From the NCBI GenBank assembly GCA_015232315.1, contig JADFZZ010000036.1, positions 1 to 49,882 on the forward strand: 49,882 nucleotides of DNA, written 5' to 3'. Both the position numbers and the translations under genes were made by a program. This document shows, in pieces, positions 8,398 to 16,907 of this stretch; position 1 is the stretch's first letter; the number at the start of each line of letters is the position of its first letter. The notes under the pieces were generated by a model. It was not told the origin of the DNA and made no database searches. It worked only from the letters and a program-made list of their open reading frames with translations. The DNA is from SAR324 cluster bacterium (GTDB lineage: Bacteria > SAR324 > NAC60-12).

Positions 8398-10125
8398 ATG
8401 AAAACTATAATTCGCTATCTAACAATTGGTGTTCTGGGATTTTCTGTAGCCCTGTCCGGTTGCCAACCACCACAGGAGGAGGATAATCATATCAATAATG
8501 ACGTGTCATCTGTTCAGATGGAATCAAAAAATTTAGATTTTGATTCCACGATGGAAACTCAACGTAACACGGTAGCACCTGACGTGATCTATATTGAGGG
8601 CTTCGGAAATTTTATGCATACCTCCAATGATAATAGTGGGAGTTCAATCATTCAAACCGTATTGAACTTTTTTATTAATACAGTGACTTCAATCACAGGT
8701 TCAACGTCAAGTGATTCTCAATTAGAAATGGCCAAACTATATTGGGGCGTATATAAATTAAATTTTAATCCAAGCATTTCTAAAGAGGCCCATCTGCATT
8801 GGGACTCCGGATATCGTTTTGACGCTATCGGCAGGGAGTTTACCTCCATAGCAGGTAATAAGTTCAATGCTACGCAATTATATGATAATTATGATTGTGT
8901 TGAAAGTTATATGGGGGCAACCAACAGTTCTCAAGATTCAGCGATCGATGTTTGTTCATCTGGAACCTATAATTCTGGTACAAAAGGGTTAATTACCAGG
9001 TTGAAAAATCTAATGGAAAACCAAGACACACGAGTAGGACAAAGTGGCACTTTTTGTGGCGACACCAATGGTTGTATTTTCATCACGCATTCAACTGGAG
9101 GTGGGGTCGCTGATGTGTTGCTGGCAGAGTTATATAAACATCGAACTGAAGCAGCTTATATGGTTAATGGCAAATCAATGTGGGAACGCATCAATTTTTC
9201 TCTTGAAATAGCGTCTGCATCCGGTGGAACTGGCTTGGCTTCATGGATTATTGATACGATTGCCAACCACGGTACCATTGATTTGATTGTGACCCAAGTG
9301 ACTTGTTCAGATACAGAACCCCTCATCCGCTTACTTTTCTCTCAATTCCGCTGTGGTCAACCAGGAAGTGAAGGTGCAGGATATAATCTTATTCCCGATA
9401 ATGCACGTAGAGCTACACTTTCAGGAAATCAACAAAATGATGGAAGAACCCCTGTACTCCATGTTGCCGGAAATGGTCACATTCTCTGGTTGGATTTATC
9501 TCTGCTTGGCTTTTCAATTTACGAAGGGGATCCTGTGATTGTAGATCATTTGAATTCGTATGAAAAATCCGCTAACCGTAATGATGGACTGGTCGGTCTT
9601 CATTCAGCCTGTGGATATAACAATACCTATGAGGTCACTAATTGTGTTGCAGGCTATGGTCTTTATACCAATCATCATCCGTTTATCTTAACTGAAGAAG
9701 GTCATCTCAGTCAGGTGATTCCAGGTGCCACCATGAAATCAATTGGAGGAAATGAGTATCTTTCAACTGTGGGATGGGTTCCTACTTCATCAAACTATAC
9801 AAAAGCTGTTACTACGGATGATGATAGTTCAACTGACGCAAAAAACTCTGCCAATAATAGTGCATTAACATCAACGCCAACATCTGCAGGAACATATAAT
9901 TTGCAAGTAAGAAATACGGTATCTGCTTCATTAGCAACCAAAACTGGGTCTAAATGTATTAATAAATTCATTGTATGTTTGGATTATGAATATTATTGGA
10001 ACGTTAATGGCACTCTGTCTGGTACAAATAGAATTTCTAATGATGATCAAAATCTTCCAAAAGTATTGCAAAGCATGGATTTATTAATGGAACGTGGTGA
10101 TGCGGGGGAAATGACTGTCCAGTAA
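8398..10125 (+). CDS. Lipase-like alpha/beta-hydrolase lipoprotein
   Basis: The 575-residue protein carries a lipoprotein signal peptide with lipobox 'ALSGC' (modified Cys22). A possible nucleophile elbow is 'FITHSTGGGVADVLL' with Ser232, resembling the lipase motif GHSxGG except that Thr replaces the first Gly. A second candidate triad element is 'NDGLVGLHSAC' with Asp396, resembling the 'NDGLVPVCSS' segment of bacterial triacylglycerol lipases, followed by His426/His427. This suggests an outer- or inner-membrane-attached esterase, but no overall family match is claimed. AGGAGG lies 5-6 nt before the ATG. The gene is AT-rich and Asn/Ser-rich, with a strong terminator after it. Confidence 0.65.
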   Translation: MKTIIRYLTIGVLGFSVALSGCQPPQEEDNHINNDVSSVQMESKNLDFDSTMETQRNTVAPDVIYIEGFGNFMHTSNDNSGSSIIQTVLNFFINTVTSITGSTSSDSQLEMAKLYWGVYKLNFNPSISKEAHLHWDSGYRFDAIGREFTSIAGNKFNATQLYDNYDCVESYMGATNSSQDSAIDVCSSGTYNSGTKGLITRLKNLMENQDTRVGQSGTFCGDTNGCIFITHSTGGGVADVLLAELYKHRTEAAYMVNGKSMWERINFSLEIASASGGTGLASWIIDTIANHGTIDLIVTQVTCSDTEPLIRLLFSQFRCGQPGSEGAGYNLIPDNARRATLSGNQQNDGRTPVLHVAGNGHILWLDLSLLGFSIYEGDPVIVDHLNSYEKSANRNDGLVGLHSACGYNNTYEVTNCVAGYGLYTNHHPFILTEEGHLSQVIPGATMKSIGGNEYLSTVGWVPTSSNYTKAVTTDDDSSTDAKNSANNSALTSTPTSAGTYNLQVRNTVSASLATKTGSKCINKFIVCLDYEYYWNVNGTLSGTNRISNDDQNLPKVLQSMDLLMERGDAGEMTVQ

Positions 10126-10172
10126 AAGAACAGTCATTCATTGATCATCGCAATCATAAGATCATCCTGAAG

Positions 10173-10212
10173 AAGCGGTTTCTGGTCATTGACTGGAAAC
10201 CGCTTTATTTTT
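10173..10212 (+). terminator. Rho-independent terminator of the lipoprotein gene
   Basis: A 10-bp perfect stem (AAGCGGTTTC at 10173-10182 pairing with 10196-10205), with further pairing inside the loop, is followed by a T-rich run (TTATTTTT). It lies 47 bp after the stop of the lipase-like gene and just before the promoter of the cytochrome c' gene. Confidence 0.85.
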
Positions 10213-10250
10213 GAGCCCCCCTCCTTTTGATGATCCTGAATAAATTATTA

Positions 10251-10279
10251 TTGACCTATCGGATCTCTACTTGTTATGA
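10251..10279 (+). promoter_or_regulatory. Promoter of cytochrome c' gene
   Basis: TTGACC (10251-10256) and TTATGA (10274-10279) with a 17-bp spacer. The same boxes at the same spacing stand before the decayed copy at 6693-6721. Confidence 0.65.
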
Positions 10280-10330
10280 ACCACTAGAACCACTTTGGCT
10301 TTGATAATCATTTTGCAGGGAGACCATGCC

Positions 10331-10891
10331 ATGAAAAATGTTAAGAACCTCATCAAAAAATCACTGTTGGTAACAGGATGTCTGTGGATGAGTGTGATCT
10401 ATCCGGTATATGCACAGGAAAAACCTGAACAAAAACAGGAAGAACAGACCGTGAATAAAATCAACAGAGATGATTTAATCAAATATCGTAATTATGTCAT
10501 GACGATCAAAGGAAATCACACACAGGCACTCCGTCTGCTAGTCGCTAAAAAAATCAACCTCAGAAATCAATTCATCACCCATGCAGAAGCATTGCGAGCA
10601 TTGTCCTTTGAAATGCTTCGATTGTTTTTACCTGGAAGTCTGGGGCCAAAATCCAGAGCAAAGGCTGAGATATGGGATCAGAATGGCCATTTAGCCAAAA
10701 AGTTTGTGGAACAAACCCAGATCATGGAAAAAGAAGCATCGCAACTGGTTGAAGTGGCTCGATATGGAAGTCTGGACAGCATCAAAAAACAACTCCGATC
10801 CTTTGAAAAAAATGGATGCAAAGGATGCCATTCAGAATTTCGTGGTGAAGGTCAACCAGATCCGATTGATGAATACAAGGAAGATGAATAA
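10331..10891 (+). CDS. Cytochrome c'-like (class II) exported heme protein
   Basis: The 186-residue product has a Sec signal peptide (residues 1-28, cleavage after 'PVYA'), a charged linker and a helical domain ending in a C-terminal heme-c site, 'CKGCH' at 163-167. One CxxCH placed near the C-terminus of a four-helix protein is the signature of the cytochrome c' / c-556 class, whose members bind NO or CO or carry electrons in the periplasm. The tail after the heme ('GEGQPDPIDEYKEDE') is acidic. I choose the ATG at 10331 because the signal peptide starts there and an AGGGAGA site precedes it. The upstream in-frame extension lacks a ribosome site. A decayed copy of its 5' end lies at 6.7-6.9 kb. 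Confidence 0.85.
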   Translation: MKNVKNLIKKSLLVTGCLWMSVIYPVYAQEKPEQKQEEQTVNKINRDDLIKYRNYVMTIKGNHTQALRLLVAKKINLRNQFITHAEALRALSFEMLRLFLPGSLGPKSRAKAEIWDQNGHLAKKFVEQTQIMEKEASQLVEVARYGSLDSIKKQLRSFEKNGCKGCHSEFRGEGQPDPIDEYKEDE

Positions 10892-10961
10892 CAAATAGTT
10901 CATCTTCATCAGTGACTTATGCTTTATCGGACGGGGTTGATCATATTTTGGGCCACAAATT

Positions 10962-11020
10962 GTAGGGGCGAACCTGTGTGTTCGCCCTACTCTTGGGCAG
11001 ACACACAGGTCTGCCCCTAC
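10962..11020. repeat. Compound palindromic intergenic repeat
   Basis: GTAGGGGC at 10962-10969 is mirrored by GCCCCTAC at 11013-11020, and two inner palindromes (GGGCGAA...TTCGCCC and GGGCAGAC...GTCTGCCC) fill the space. It is REP/MITE-like, found between two genes. The 300 bp from 10892 to 11191 hold nothing else that I can identify. Confidence 0.7.
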
Positions 11021-11191
11021 GGTACAAAACCCAAACTAGGTGGAAAATCAAAAACCGATTTTTTGACACATGACCGAAAATATGACCAACCCCTTTTTTC
11101 CCCACTTCCACGCTGGATTTTTTCTGGTCTATTTCTCTCAGGTTCGATAGTTTTATAGAAAAGCATCCACAATTACCTGAATGGAGTCCAT

Positions 11192-11614
11192 ATGGGGTTG
11201 AGTGTAGAAGATAAAAAAGAAGTGGAAGAAATTGTGAAAAGTGTCATGCAGTTGCATCAACTGGATGTGCAAGTCCTGCAACAACAATGGAGAAAGTTCA
11301 AGGAAGCGCCTGAAGCCAGACTTGCGGCATTGGAAGTTCAGACCTCTGAACTTGGCCGGGAAATTCGGGAATTCAAGCAGGATGTATCAAAACGTTTTGA
11401 ACAGGTGGATAAACGTTTTGAACAGGTGGATAAACGTTTTGAACAGGTGGATAAACGTTTTGAACAGATGCGTCAACAGATGGATGATCTCAACAAAACC
11501 ATGATGCGGCTCCATGAAAGCATGAATGCCCAGGTCTGGAAATTTCTTGGGGGATTAGGCGTTATTCTCATTTTATTACGTCTGTCTGGTTCGATTTTTC
11601 CTAATCTCCCATGA
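11192..11614 (+). CDS. Coiled-coil protein with C-terminal membrane anchor
   Basis: The 140-residue protein is almost entirely helical: a long coiled coil (about residues 5-115) ends in a single hydrophobic helix ('KFLGGLGVILILLRLSG', about 117-133). The centre carries heptads of the type KRFEQVD repeated exactly three times and a fourth time with changes, encoded by near-perfect 21-bp DNA repeats. The layout resembles DUF1640/CCDC90-like and Bdr-like tail-anchored proteins, which are frequently built from such heptads. The function is unknown. The start ATG has no strong ribosome site. Confidence 0.7.
   Translation: MGLSVEDKKEVEEIVKSVMQLHQLDVQVLQQQWRKFKEAPEARLAALEVQTSELGREIREFKQDVSKRFEQVDKRFEQVDKRFEQVDKRFEQMRQQMDDLNKTMMRLHESMNAQVWKFLGGLGVILILLRLSGSIFPNLP
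11390..11473 (+). repeat. 21-bp in-frame tandem repeat, four units
   Basis: Units of 21 bp begin at 11390, 11411, 11432 and 11453. The first three are identical (AAACGTTTTGAACAGGTGGA plus T) and the fourth differs in its last third. Each encodes one heptad, so copy-number change would lengthen the coiled coil without a frameshift. Confidence 0.95.
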
Positions 11615-11640
11615 TCATGAAATAACGCTTACCACAATGA

Positions 11641-12744
11641 TTATTCAGGACATTCCATAAGGTTGGAATATTCGTTCATCGCAAGTAGCGCAAAATAGGT
11701 AGGGCTGGCATCAATGTTATGCTTTTTATTAGGATGAGTTGGTCCAAAGTCAAATGGTGAAGGAAAACTACCGTTTTGTTTCTGGACAGATAAAAGTTTT
11801 TTAAGCATCTGACTTGACGGAATGTCAACTTTTCGGTTAGCCCGTAAATACGCATACAGGAGAATATCCATATTCAGTCCAGTTTTTATCACTCTGGTAA
11901 CATTCAATTTGTTCACAGCCTGCACCACTCTTTTGCGGGCAATCTCATATCGTTCCTGTTTGATCACACCATTCTTCTGTTCCTGCCAACCTCGAATCAC
12001 ATACATTTCCGGCAGAATATCGGCCCAACCAATCATCGCTCCTGAGGGTTCCAGTTCAAGTGACGGACTCTGAATATTCATCAATGGATTATGACGACTG
12101 AAGCGCGTGATGGATTTAAAATAGGCGAGCTTCGCATCCAGTTCATTCGTCACAGGAGAGCATTCAGGAACCAGATTCAAGGGGCCATAACTGCGCCGGA
12201 TATTTCCTGAAAAACATTCGCCAACACCATCGTTCTTCCAGTGGGAATGAATAAATTTGGCATAATAATCCATCATCGGTTTCATCTGACGAAATGGCGC
12301 ATAACTTTTTTCCATTCCGGTCAGCAACTTAACCAGGACACATCCTTCCCGTTCCCAAATATCCTGACCAAACGTACTTGAAAAGTAATCCATGATTTTT
12401 TTTCTGAGAAACAATTCTTCTCCGGAGTCCCCTGTGAATTTTATCACATCTTGATACATGAGAAAATGTACTAGAATATAAAGATCAACCTGAATAGGTG
12501 GAGTGGTGTTGTTTACATCCAGGTAACTTTGTTTGACAGAATATAAAAAATATTTTCTGGCTCGATTCATACTGGAATGGAGCACACTGCATAACAATCG
12601 CTGTTGGGGGGATAATCGCTGAATGGCAATGGTGCGTTGAATGGATGAGGGGAGTGTATGATTTTTCCAGGACCACCAGGTGAAATTGGCCAGCAACGCA
12701 ACAATCAGCACACACAGGATTACTTTGGACAACATAAATTTCAT
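11641..12744 (-). CDS. Membrane-anchored protein of unknown function
   Basis: The 367-residue protein has an N-terminal signal anchor (about residues 6-24) and a long helical body with many aromatic residues. The C-terminal region holds 'LLSVQKQNGSFPSPFDF' and 'ASPTYFALLAMNEY', which are reminiscent of the alpha/alpha-toroid repeats of terpene cyclases and prenyltransferases (QxxxGSF-like), but the catalytic acid motifs are absent. A role in glycan or lipid handling is possible but not shown. Four cysteines may form disulfides outside the cytoplasm. It follows the acyl-CoA dehydrogenase gene by 67 bp on the same strand; a stem-loop lies between. Confidence 0.6.
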   Translation of the reverse strand: MKFMLSKVILCVLIVALLANFTWWSWKNHTLPSSIQRTIAIQRLSPQQRLLCSVLHSSMNRARKYFLYSVKQSYLDVNNTTPPIQVDLYILVHFLMYQDVIKFTGDSGEELFLRKKIMDYFSSTFGQDIWEREGCVLVKLLTGMEKSYAPFRQMKPMMDYYAKFIHSHWKNDGVGECFSGNIRRSYGPLNLVPECSPVTNELDAKLAYFKSITRFSRHNPLMNIQSPSLELEPSGAMIGWADILPEMYVIRGWQEQKNGVIKQERYEIARKRVVQAVNKLNVTRVIKTGLNMDILLYAYLRANRKVDIPSSQMLKKLLSVQKQNGSFPSPFDFGPTHPNKKHNIDASPTYFALLAMNEYSNLMECPE

Positions 12745-12762
12745 GGGAAGCCTGAATTGCAG

Positions 12763-12789
12763 ACCTCCCCATCAACAAAACAGGGAGGT
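12763..12789. other. Stem-loop after acyl-CoA dehydrogenase gene
   Basis: A 7-bp perfect stem (ACCTCCC/GGGAGGT) with a 13-nt loop sits between two minus-strand genes. There is no clear T run on the minus side, so it may be an mRNA processing or stability element rather than a true terminator. Confidence 0.4.
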
Positions 12790-12811
12790 GTTTGAAAAAC
12801 CACAACGGATC

Positions 12812-13960
12812 TCAACGAAACCCTTCCATTTTGGCAATGATTTCTTTCATGACTTCATTCGATCCACCGCCTATCTCTGAAAGTTTGGAGTCTCTGTAAT
12901 AGCGGGCTACCGCATATTCTGCCATCAAGCCATAACCGCCATGAAGCTGACAGCATTCGTTCGTAACCCGCATCTGGGTTTGGGCGGCGATCAGTTTCAG
13001 AATGGACGTATCTCTGGTGAAATCGCCACCAGCCTGAACTCTGGAAACACAATACTGAGCCAATGCTTCAACGGACATAATTTCCGCCAGCATCTGCGCC
13101 ATTTTATGTTTGGTCACCTGGTAGGATGCCAATGCCTGACCAAACGTTTCCCGTTGCTGAATATAGGTTTTAGTCAACTCATAACACCGCTTCATGGCAC
13201 CCAGCATTTGAAACGCTCCCGCAAGACGTTCGAACTGAAACTGTTTCATCTGATACACAAACCCTTTGCCTTCATCACCAATCCGATGCTCTTCCGAAAC
13301 ACGAACGTCTTCCAGAACAATCTCGGCAGTGTCTGATGAAAGATGGCTGATTTTTTTAAGCGACCGGCCCACGGAAAACCCCGGTGTGTTGGTTGGGACA
13401 ACAAACAGCGAAAACCCGCCATGTCCCTGTGCGTCACTGGTCCGTGCGAGCAGTGTCAGAAAATCGGCCTGAGTTCCATTGGTAATGAACATTTTGGTGC
13501 CATTGATAAGGTAAGAATCACCATGCTTGACCGCTTTGGTTCGAATTCCTGCCACATCCGAACCGCATCCAGGCTCTGTAACCGCAATGGAACAGATCAT
13601 TTTTCCACGGATTGCGGGTTCAAGATAATTGCGTTTCAGAAATTCATTGCCAAAATGAGCAATTGCCGGAGTCGCCATATCTGTTTGCACAGCCAGTCCA
13701 AGGGATACCCCTGGAGAATCGCAACGAGCTAATTCTTCTGATAAGATCAGTGTGTAAAGATAATCCGCATTCATTCCGCCATATTCCTCAGGATAGGTGA
13801 GTCCGAGAAAACCCAATTCTCCGGCACGTTCCCATACATGGCGTGGTGTTTTGCCCGCCAGCTCCCATTGTTCCACATTCGGTCGAATTTCTTTTTCAAC
13901 AAATTGTTTCACAGTTTTTCGGAAAAGGTCATGTTCTTCAGTAAAATTCAACAAACTCAT
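12812..13960 (-). CDS. Acyl-CoA dehydrogenase
   Basis: The 382-residue flavoprotein has all three acyl-CoA dehydrogenase domains: a helical N-terminus, a middle barrel with 'AVTEPGCGSDVAG' and 'INGTKMFITNG', and a C-terminal helical domain with 'QRETFGQALASYQVTKHKMAQ' and 'CCQLHGGYGLMAEYAVARYYRDSK'. The place of the MCAD catalytic glutamate is glycine here ('SEIGGGSNEV'), whereas Glu244 in 'FQFERL' matches the base used by isovaleryl-CoA and long-chain dehydrogenases. This points to branched or long substrates. It is distinct from the isovaleryl-CoA dehydrogenase at 35-36 kb. It lies 74 bp after trpE(G) and may belong to the same transcript. Confidence 0.9.
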   Translation of the reverse strand: MSLLNFTEEHDLFRKTVKQFVEKEIRPNVEQWELAGKTPRHVWERAGELGFLGLTYPEEYGGMNADYLYTLILSEELARCDSPGVSLGLAVQTDMATPAIAHFGNEFLKRNYLEPAIRGKMICSIAVTEPGCGSDVAGIRTKAVKHGDSYLINGTKMFITNGTQADFLTLLARTSDAQGHGGFSLFVVPTNTPGFSVGRSLKKISHLSSDTAEIVLEDVRVSEEHRIGDEGKGFVYQMKQFQFERLAGAFQMLGAMKRCYELTKTYIQQRETFGQALASYQVTKHKMAQMLAEIMSVEALAQYCVSRVQAGGDFTRDTSILKLIAAQTQMRVTNECCQLHGGYGLMAEYAVARYYRDSKLSEIGGGSNEVMKEIIAKMEGFR

Positions 13961-14034
13961 GGGGCTCCTTCACAAAAGAATTGATTCAATCTAAATGCTG
14001 TCAATGCACGCTGAGCATTATTTTTTAAAATCCC

Positions 14035-16173
14035 TCATTGTTGTCCGGGAAGCAGTTCCAGAACACGATGGATCAGGCTGATTCCAGCTTCATCCTTGAG
14101 ACTCAGGATGGATTCAGGATGGAATTGCACAGTGACCACAGGTTTTGATTTGTGGCGCAAGGCCATGATCACCCCGTCGTCTGTTTCCGCAAGAATTTCC
14201 AGGCATTCCGGCAGGGTTTCACGTTCCACATAGAGACTATGATAGCGTCCCGCAATGAAGGGATTGGGCAATCCCTCAAAAATGGACTGGTTGTTATGGA
14301 AGATTTTTGAAGGTTTTCCGTGGATTGGTGTTTCAAATGTTTTCAGGGTTCCTCCGAAAAATTCTGCCATGCCCTGATGTCCCAGGCATACGCCAAATAC
14401 AGGAATATTTCGTTTAACAGCTTCGCCGACAAGTTCAGGAACCCCTAATTCACGAGGCGTTTTGGGACCGGGAGAAATGAAAATCAGATCCGGTTTGATG
14501 TCATCAATCATGGACGGTGGAAATCCGGAACGCAGGGTAATGACCCTGGCGTCAGTCTGTCGGACGTAGTTCGCCAGCGTGTGAACAAAACTGTCCTGAT
14601 TGTCTACAAACAGCACTGTTTTATTTTTTCCTGAGGGAATCCGGGGCACCTTGACAGATTTGATCAGTTTTTTCCCGAGCACCGCTTCCAGAAACGCTGA
14701 TGATTTGATGCGGGTTTCCCGTTCTTCAAGTGCCGGATCAGAATCAAACAGCAGGGTAGCTCCTGCGCGCACCGTCGCTTTACCCTGTTTGAGCTGAATG
14801 GTTCTGATGGTCATTCCGGTGCTGACGTTTCCATTGAATTTCAGCACGCCAATACATCCGCTGTACCATTCTCTTGGTGAGTTTTCCAGATCCTCAATGG
14901 TCTGCATGGCAATGGGCTTGGGAGACCCCGTCACGGTACAAGCCCACATGTGGCACAAGACAGCATCCAGCGCGTCATATTCCGCAGACAGTTGTCCTTC
15001 CACATGATCGACAGTATGGATCAGTCGCGAATACATTTCTATCAGACGGCGTCCACGGAGTTTGACACTTCCCGGAATACAGATGCGGGACATGTCATTA
15101 CGATCGACATCGGTGCACATGGTCAGTTCTGATTCTTCCTTTTCCGAGGAGATGAGCTGTTTGATGTGTTCCGCGGTCTCCATGGGGCTGTTTCCAACTG
15201 GAACCGTGCCTGAAATGGGACAGGTTTCAAAACGGCCATTTTCGACACGCACATACATTTCCGGGGATGCGCCAATGAGATGTTCATGCCCAAGGTTGAT
15301 CAAAAACGTATAGGGACTCGGATTGCTTTGACAAATTCGCTGGAACAGTGTCAGCGGTGGTTCGTCAAAACCGGTGGAGAAGGATTGTGACAGCACCACT
15401 TCAAAAAAGTCACCACGGCGGCATCCTTCACGGATTGCTGAAACTTTCCTTTCAAATTCACCGGGTTGATGATCGCAGGCAATCACACCATCCGCATTTC
15501 CCTGCACAACCGGATAACGCAGGCCACTGTGATCACTGGTAGTATGTCCCTCCGGGGTGTGAATGGTGTATTCCAGCTTGTAAGCCACTTCTTTCTGGCG
15601 GTCAACCACATACAGTTCCAGCGGAAAAAACAGATGGCAATCATGAATTTCATGATTTCGTGAATGTCTGGGCGTAATATTTTCAAATTGAAAAACCAGA
15701 TCATAGCCCATCGAGCCATAGAGTCCCAGATAGTCATCAGCCCCCTGAAACAAGGCATAGAAACAGCGGATCACTGAAAATATACTGGGTTGTTTGCTAC
15801 GTTCTTCTTCAGGGAAAAAAGCTGGCATGGGAAGAACTTCACCAGACAGCGAGTCCTCAGAACTGTGCAATGATTCAAGGTGTGGGTGTTTTTTCAAGGC
15901 AACAGCAAGCAGTGGCAACAGCAGTTTTCCATTTTTATTCAGGGCGTTGATCGTGAATTTTCTGGATGTGGAATAAAGTTCCAGAGCCGGGCCGACAAAA
16001 CCGATATCCCAGCGTGAATAGCGGTCAGGATATTCATAGTTGCTTACCAGTAGCACCCCCTGGTGATCATTGATGCGCTGGTAGACCGGATCAAGAGCGT
16101 TGGCAAGGTGCAGGTTTGTGATTTGTTTTTCAATGACGATACCGCCAGAAGTAGTGTATTGGCTATGATTCAT
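14035..16173 (-). CDS. trpE(G): Fused anthranilate synthase, components I and II
   Basis: The 712-residue enzyme joins TrpE (about 1-510) to a TrpG glutamine amidotransferase (about 525-712) and makes anthranilate from chorismate, the first step of tryptophan synthesis. The TrpE part shows 'LSQSFSTGF', 'SNPSPYTFLINLG', 'GASPEMYVRVENGRFETCPISGT' over consecutive strands, 'DVDRNDMSR' and 'TVTGSPKPIAM'. The amidotransferase triad is Cys596 ('FGVCLGHQG'), His685 and Glu687 ('FHPES'). The N-terminus ('NYEYPDRYSRWDIGF') is that of the fused type known from alphaproteobacteria (TrpE-clade3). It starts 12 bp after trpF on the same strand, which indicates an operon. Confidence 0.95.
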   Translation of the reverse strand: MNHSQYTTSGGIVIEKQITNLHLANALDPVYQRINDHQGVLLVSNYEYPDRYSRWDIGFVGPALELYSTSRKFTINALNKNGKLLLPLLAVALKKHPHLESLHSSEDSLSGEVLPMPAFFPEEERSKQPSIFSVIRCFYALFQGADDYLGLYGSMGYDLVFQFENITPRHSRNHEIHDCHLFFPLELYVVDRQKEVAYKLEYTIHTPEGHTTSDHSGLRYPVVQGNADGVIACDHQPGEFERKVSAIREGCRRGDFFEVVLSQSFSTGFDEPPLTLFQRICQSNPSPYTFLINLGHEHLIGASPEMYVRVENGRFETCPISGTVPVGNSPMETAEHIKQLISSEKEESELTMCTDVDRNDMSRICIPGSVKLRGRRLIEMYSRLIHTVDHVEGQLSAEYDALDAVLCHMWACTVTGSPKPIAMQTIEDLENSPREWYSGCIGVLKFNGNVSTGMTIRTIQLKQGKATVRAGATLLFDSDPALEERETRIKSSAFLEAVLGKKLIKSVKVPRIPSGKNKTVLFVDNQDSFVHTLANYVRQTDARVITLRSGFPPSMIDDIKPDLIFISPGPKTPRELGVPELVGEAVKRNIPVFGVCLGHQGMAEFFGGTLKTFETPIHGKPSKIFHNNQSIFEGLPNPFIAGRYHSLYVERETLPECLEILAETDDGVIMALRHKSKPVVTVQFHPESILSLKDEAGISLIHRVLELLPGQQ

Positions 16174-16185
16174 AAAGGCCCTGAT

Positions 16186-16833
16186 TTATTGTTCGTTTGC
16201 TGAGAGTTGTAACTGTGTTTGATGAACCGTGTTGAGAAGTTCTTTTAATTTATTAATATCTTTGACGCCGGGCGAAGATTCAATGCCGCTACAAACATCT
16301 ACGCCAAAAGGTTTGACCTGTTGAATGGCTTCAGCGATATTTGCGTTCCGGAGTCCACCCGCAAGAAACATAGTGCCTTGTCTGGCGGCCTGTGCCGCAA
16401 GAGACCAGTCATCAATGGTTTTTCCAGAGCCACCATACAAGTTGGGGTGCCAGGCATCCAGCAGAAATTTTTGCTGACCATATTGTTTAATTTGAGAAAT
16501 TTCAAATTCAGGTGACGCCCTGAAGGCTTTCATCCACGAAATTTTAAGAGCTGAAGTATATTCCGGTGTTTCATCACCATGCAACTGTGCCAGAACCAGG
16601 CCGGTTTCATTCATGATTTGTTCGAGTTGATGGAGAGGTTCATTGACAAACACGCCAACAGTGTTCACCTCTTCAGGCAATTGCGCACAAATCTCCCTGA
16701 TTTTTTCAGGTGAAATATATCGTGGTGACGGAGGATAGCAGTTAAAACCCAGCCAGGACACGCCTGAATCCACGCAGGCAAACGCCTGATCTCTGGAAGT
16801 CAGGCCACAAATTTTTACACATACTTGATACAT
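16186..16833 (-). CDS. trpF: Phosphoribosylanthranilate isomerase
   Basis: The 215-residue (beta/alpha)8 protein catalyses the Amadori rearrangement of phosphoribosylanthranilate to CdRP in tryptophan synthesis. Diagnostic segments are 'VKICGLTSRDQAF' with the catalytic Cys, 'VGVFVNEPL', 'AQLHGDE', 'LLDAWHPNLYGGSGKT' with the catalytic Asp and phosphate-binding loop, 'FLAGGLRNANI' and 'GVDVCSGIESSPGVKD'. It is the first gene of a two-gene unit with trpE(G). Pairing only steps 1 and 3 of the pathway is unusual; trpD, trpC and trpBA are not in the window. Its start faces the divergent gene at 16908, so the 74-bp gap should hold both promoters. Confidence 0.95.
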   Translation of the reverse strand: MYQVCVKICGLTSRDQAFACVDSGVSWLGFNCYPPSPRYISPEKIREICAQLPEEVNTVGVFVNEPLHQLEQIMNETGLVLAQLHGDETPEYTSALKISWMKAFRASPEFEISQIKQYGQQKFLLDAWHPNLYGGSGKTIDDWSLAAQAARQGTMFLAGGLRNANIAEAIQQVKPFGVDVCSGIESSPGVKDINKLKELLNTVHQTQLQLSANEQ

Positions 16834-16907
16834 ATCTGTTTTTTATATATATGATAAAACATCAGTGAAACAACAGATTATTAACTAGGAACACCGATTC
16901 AGGAATT

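Noticed and set aside
10919-11158. 79-codon open frame
   Set aside because: It runs through the compound palindrome at 10962-11020, and its coding look is produced by the repeat.
11390-11473. Short direct repeats that might be a CRISPR array
   Set aside because: The units are contiguous with no spacers, are in frame and encode heptads of a coiled coil.
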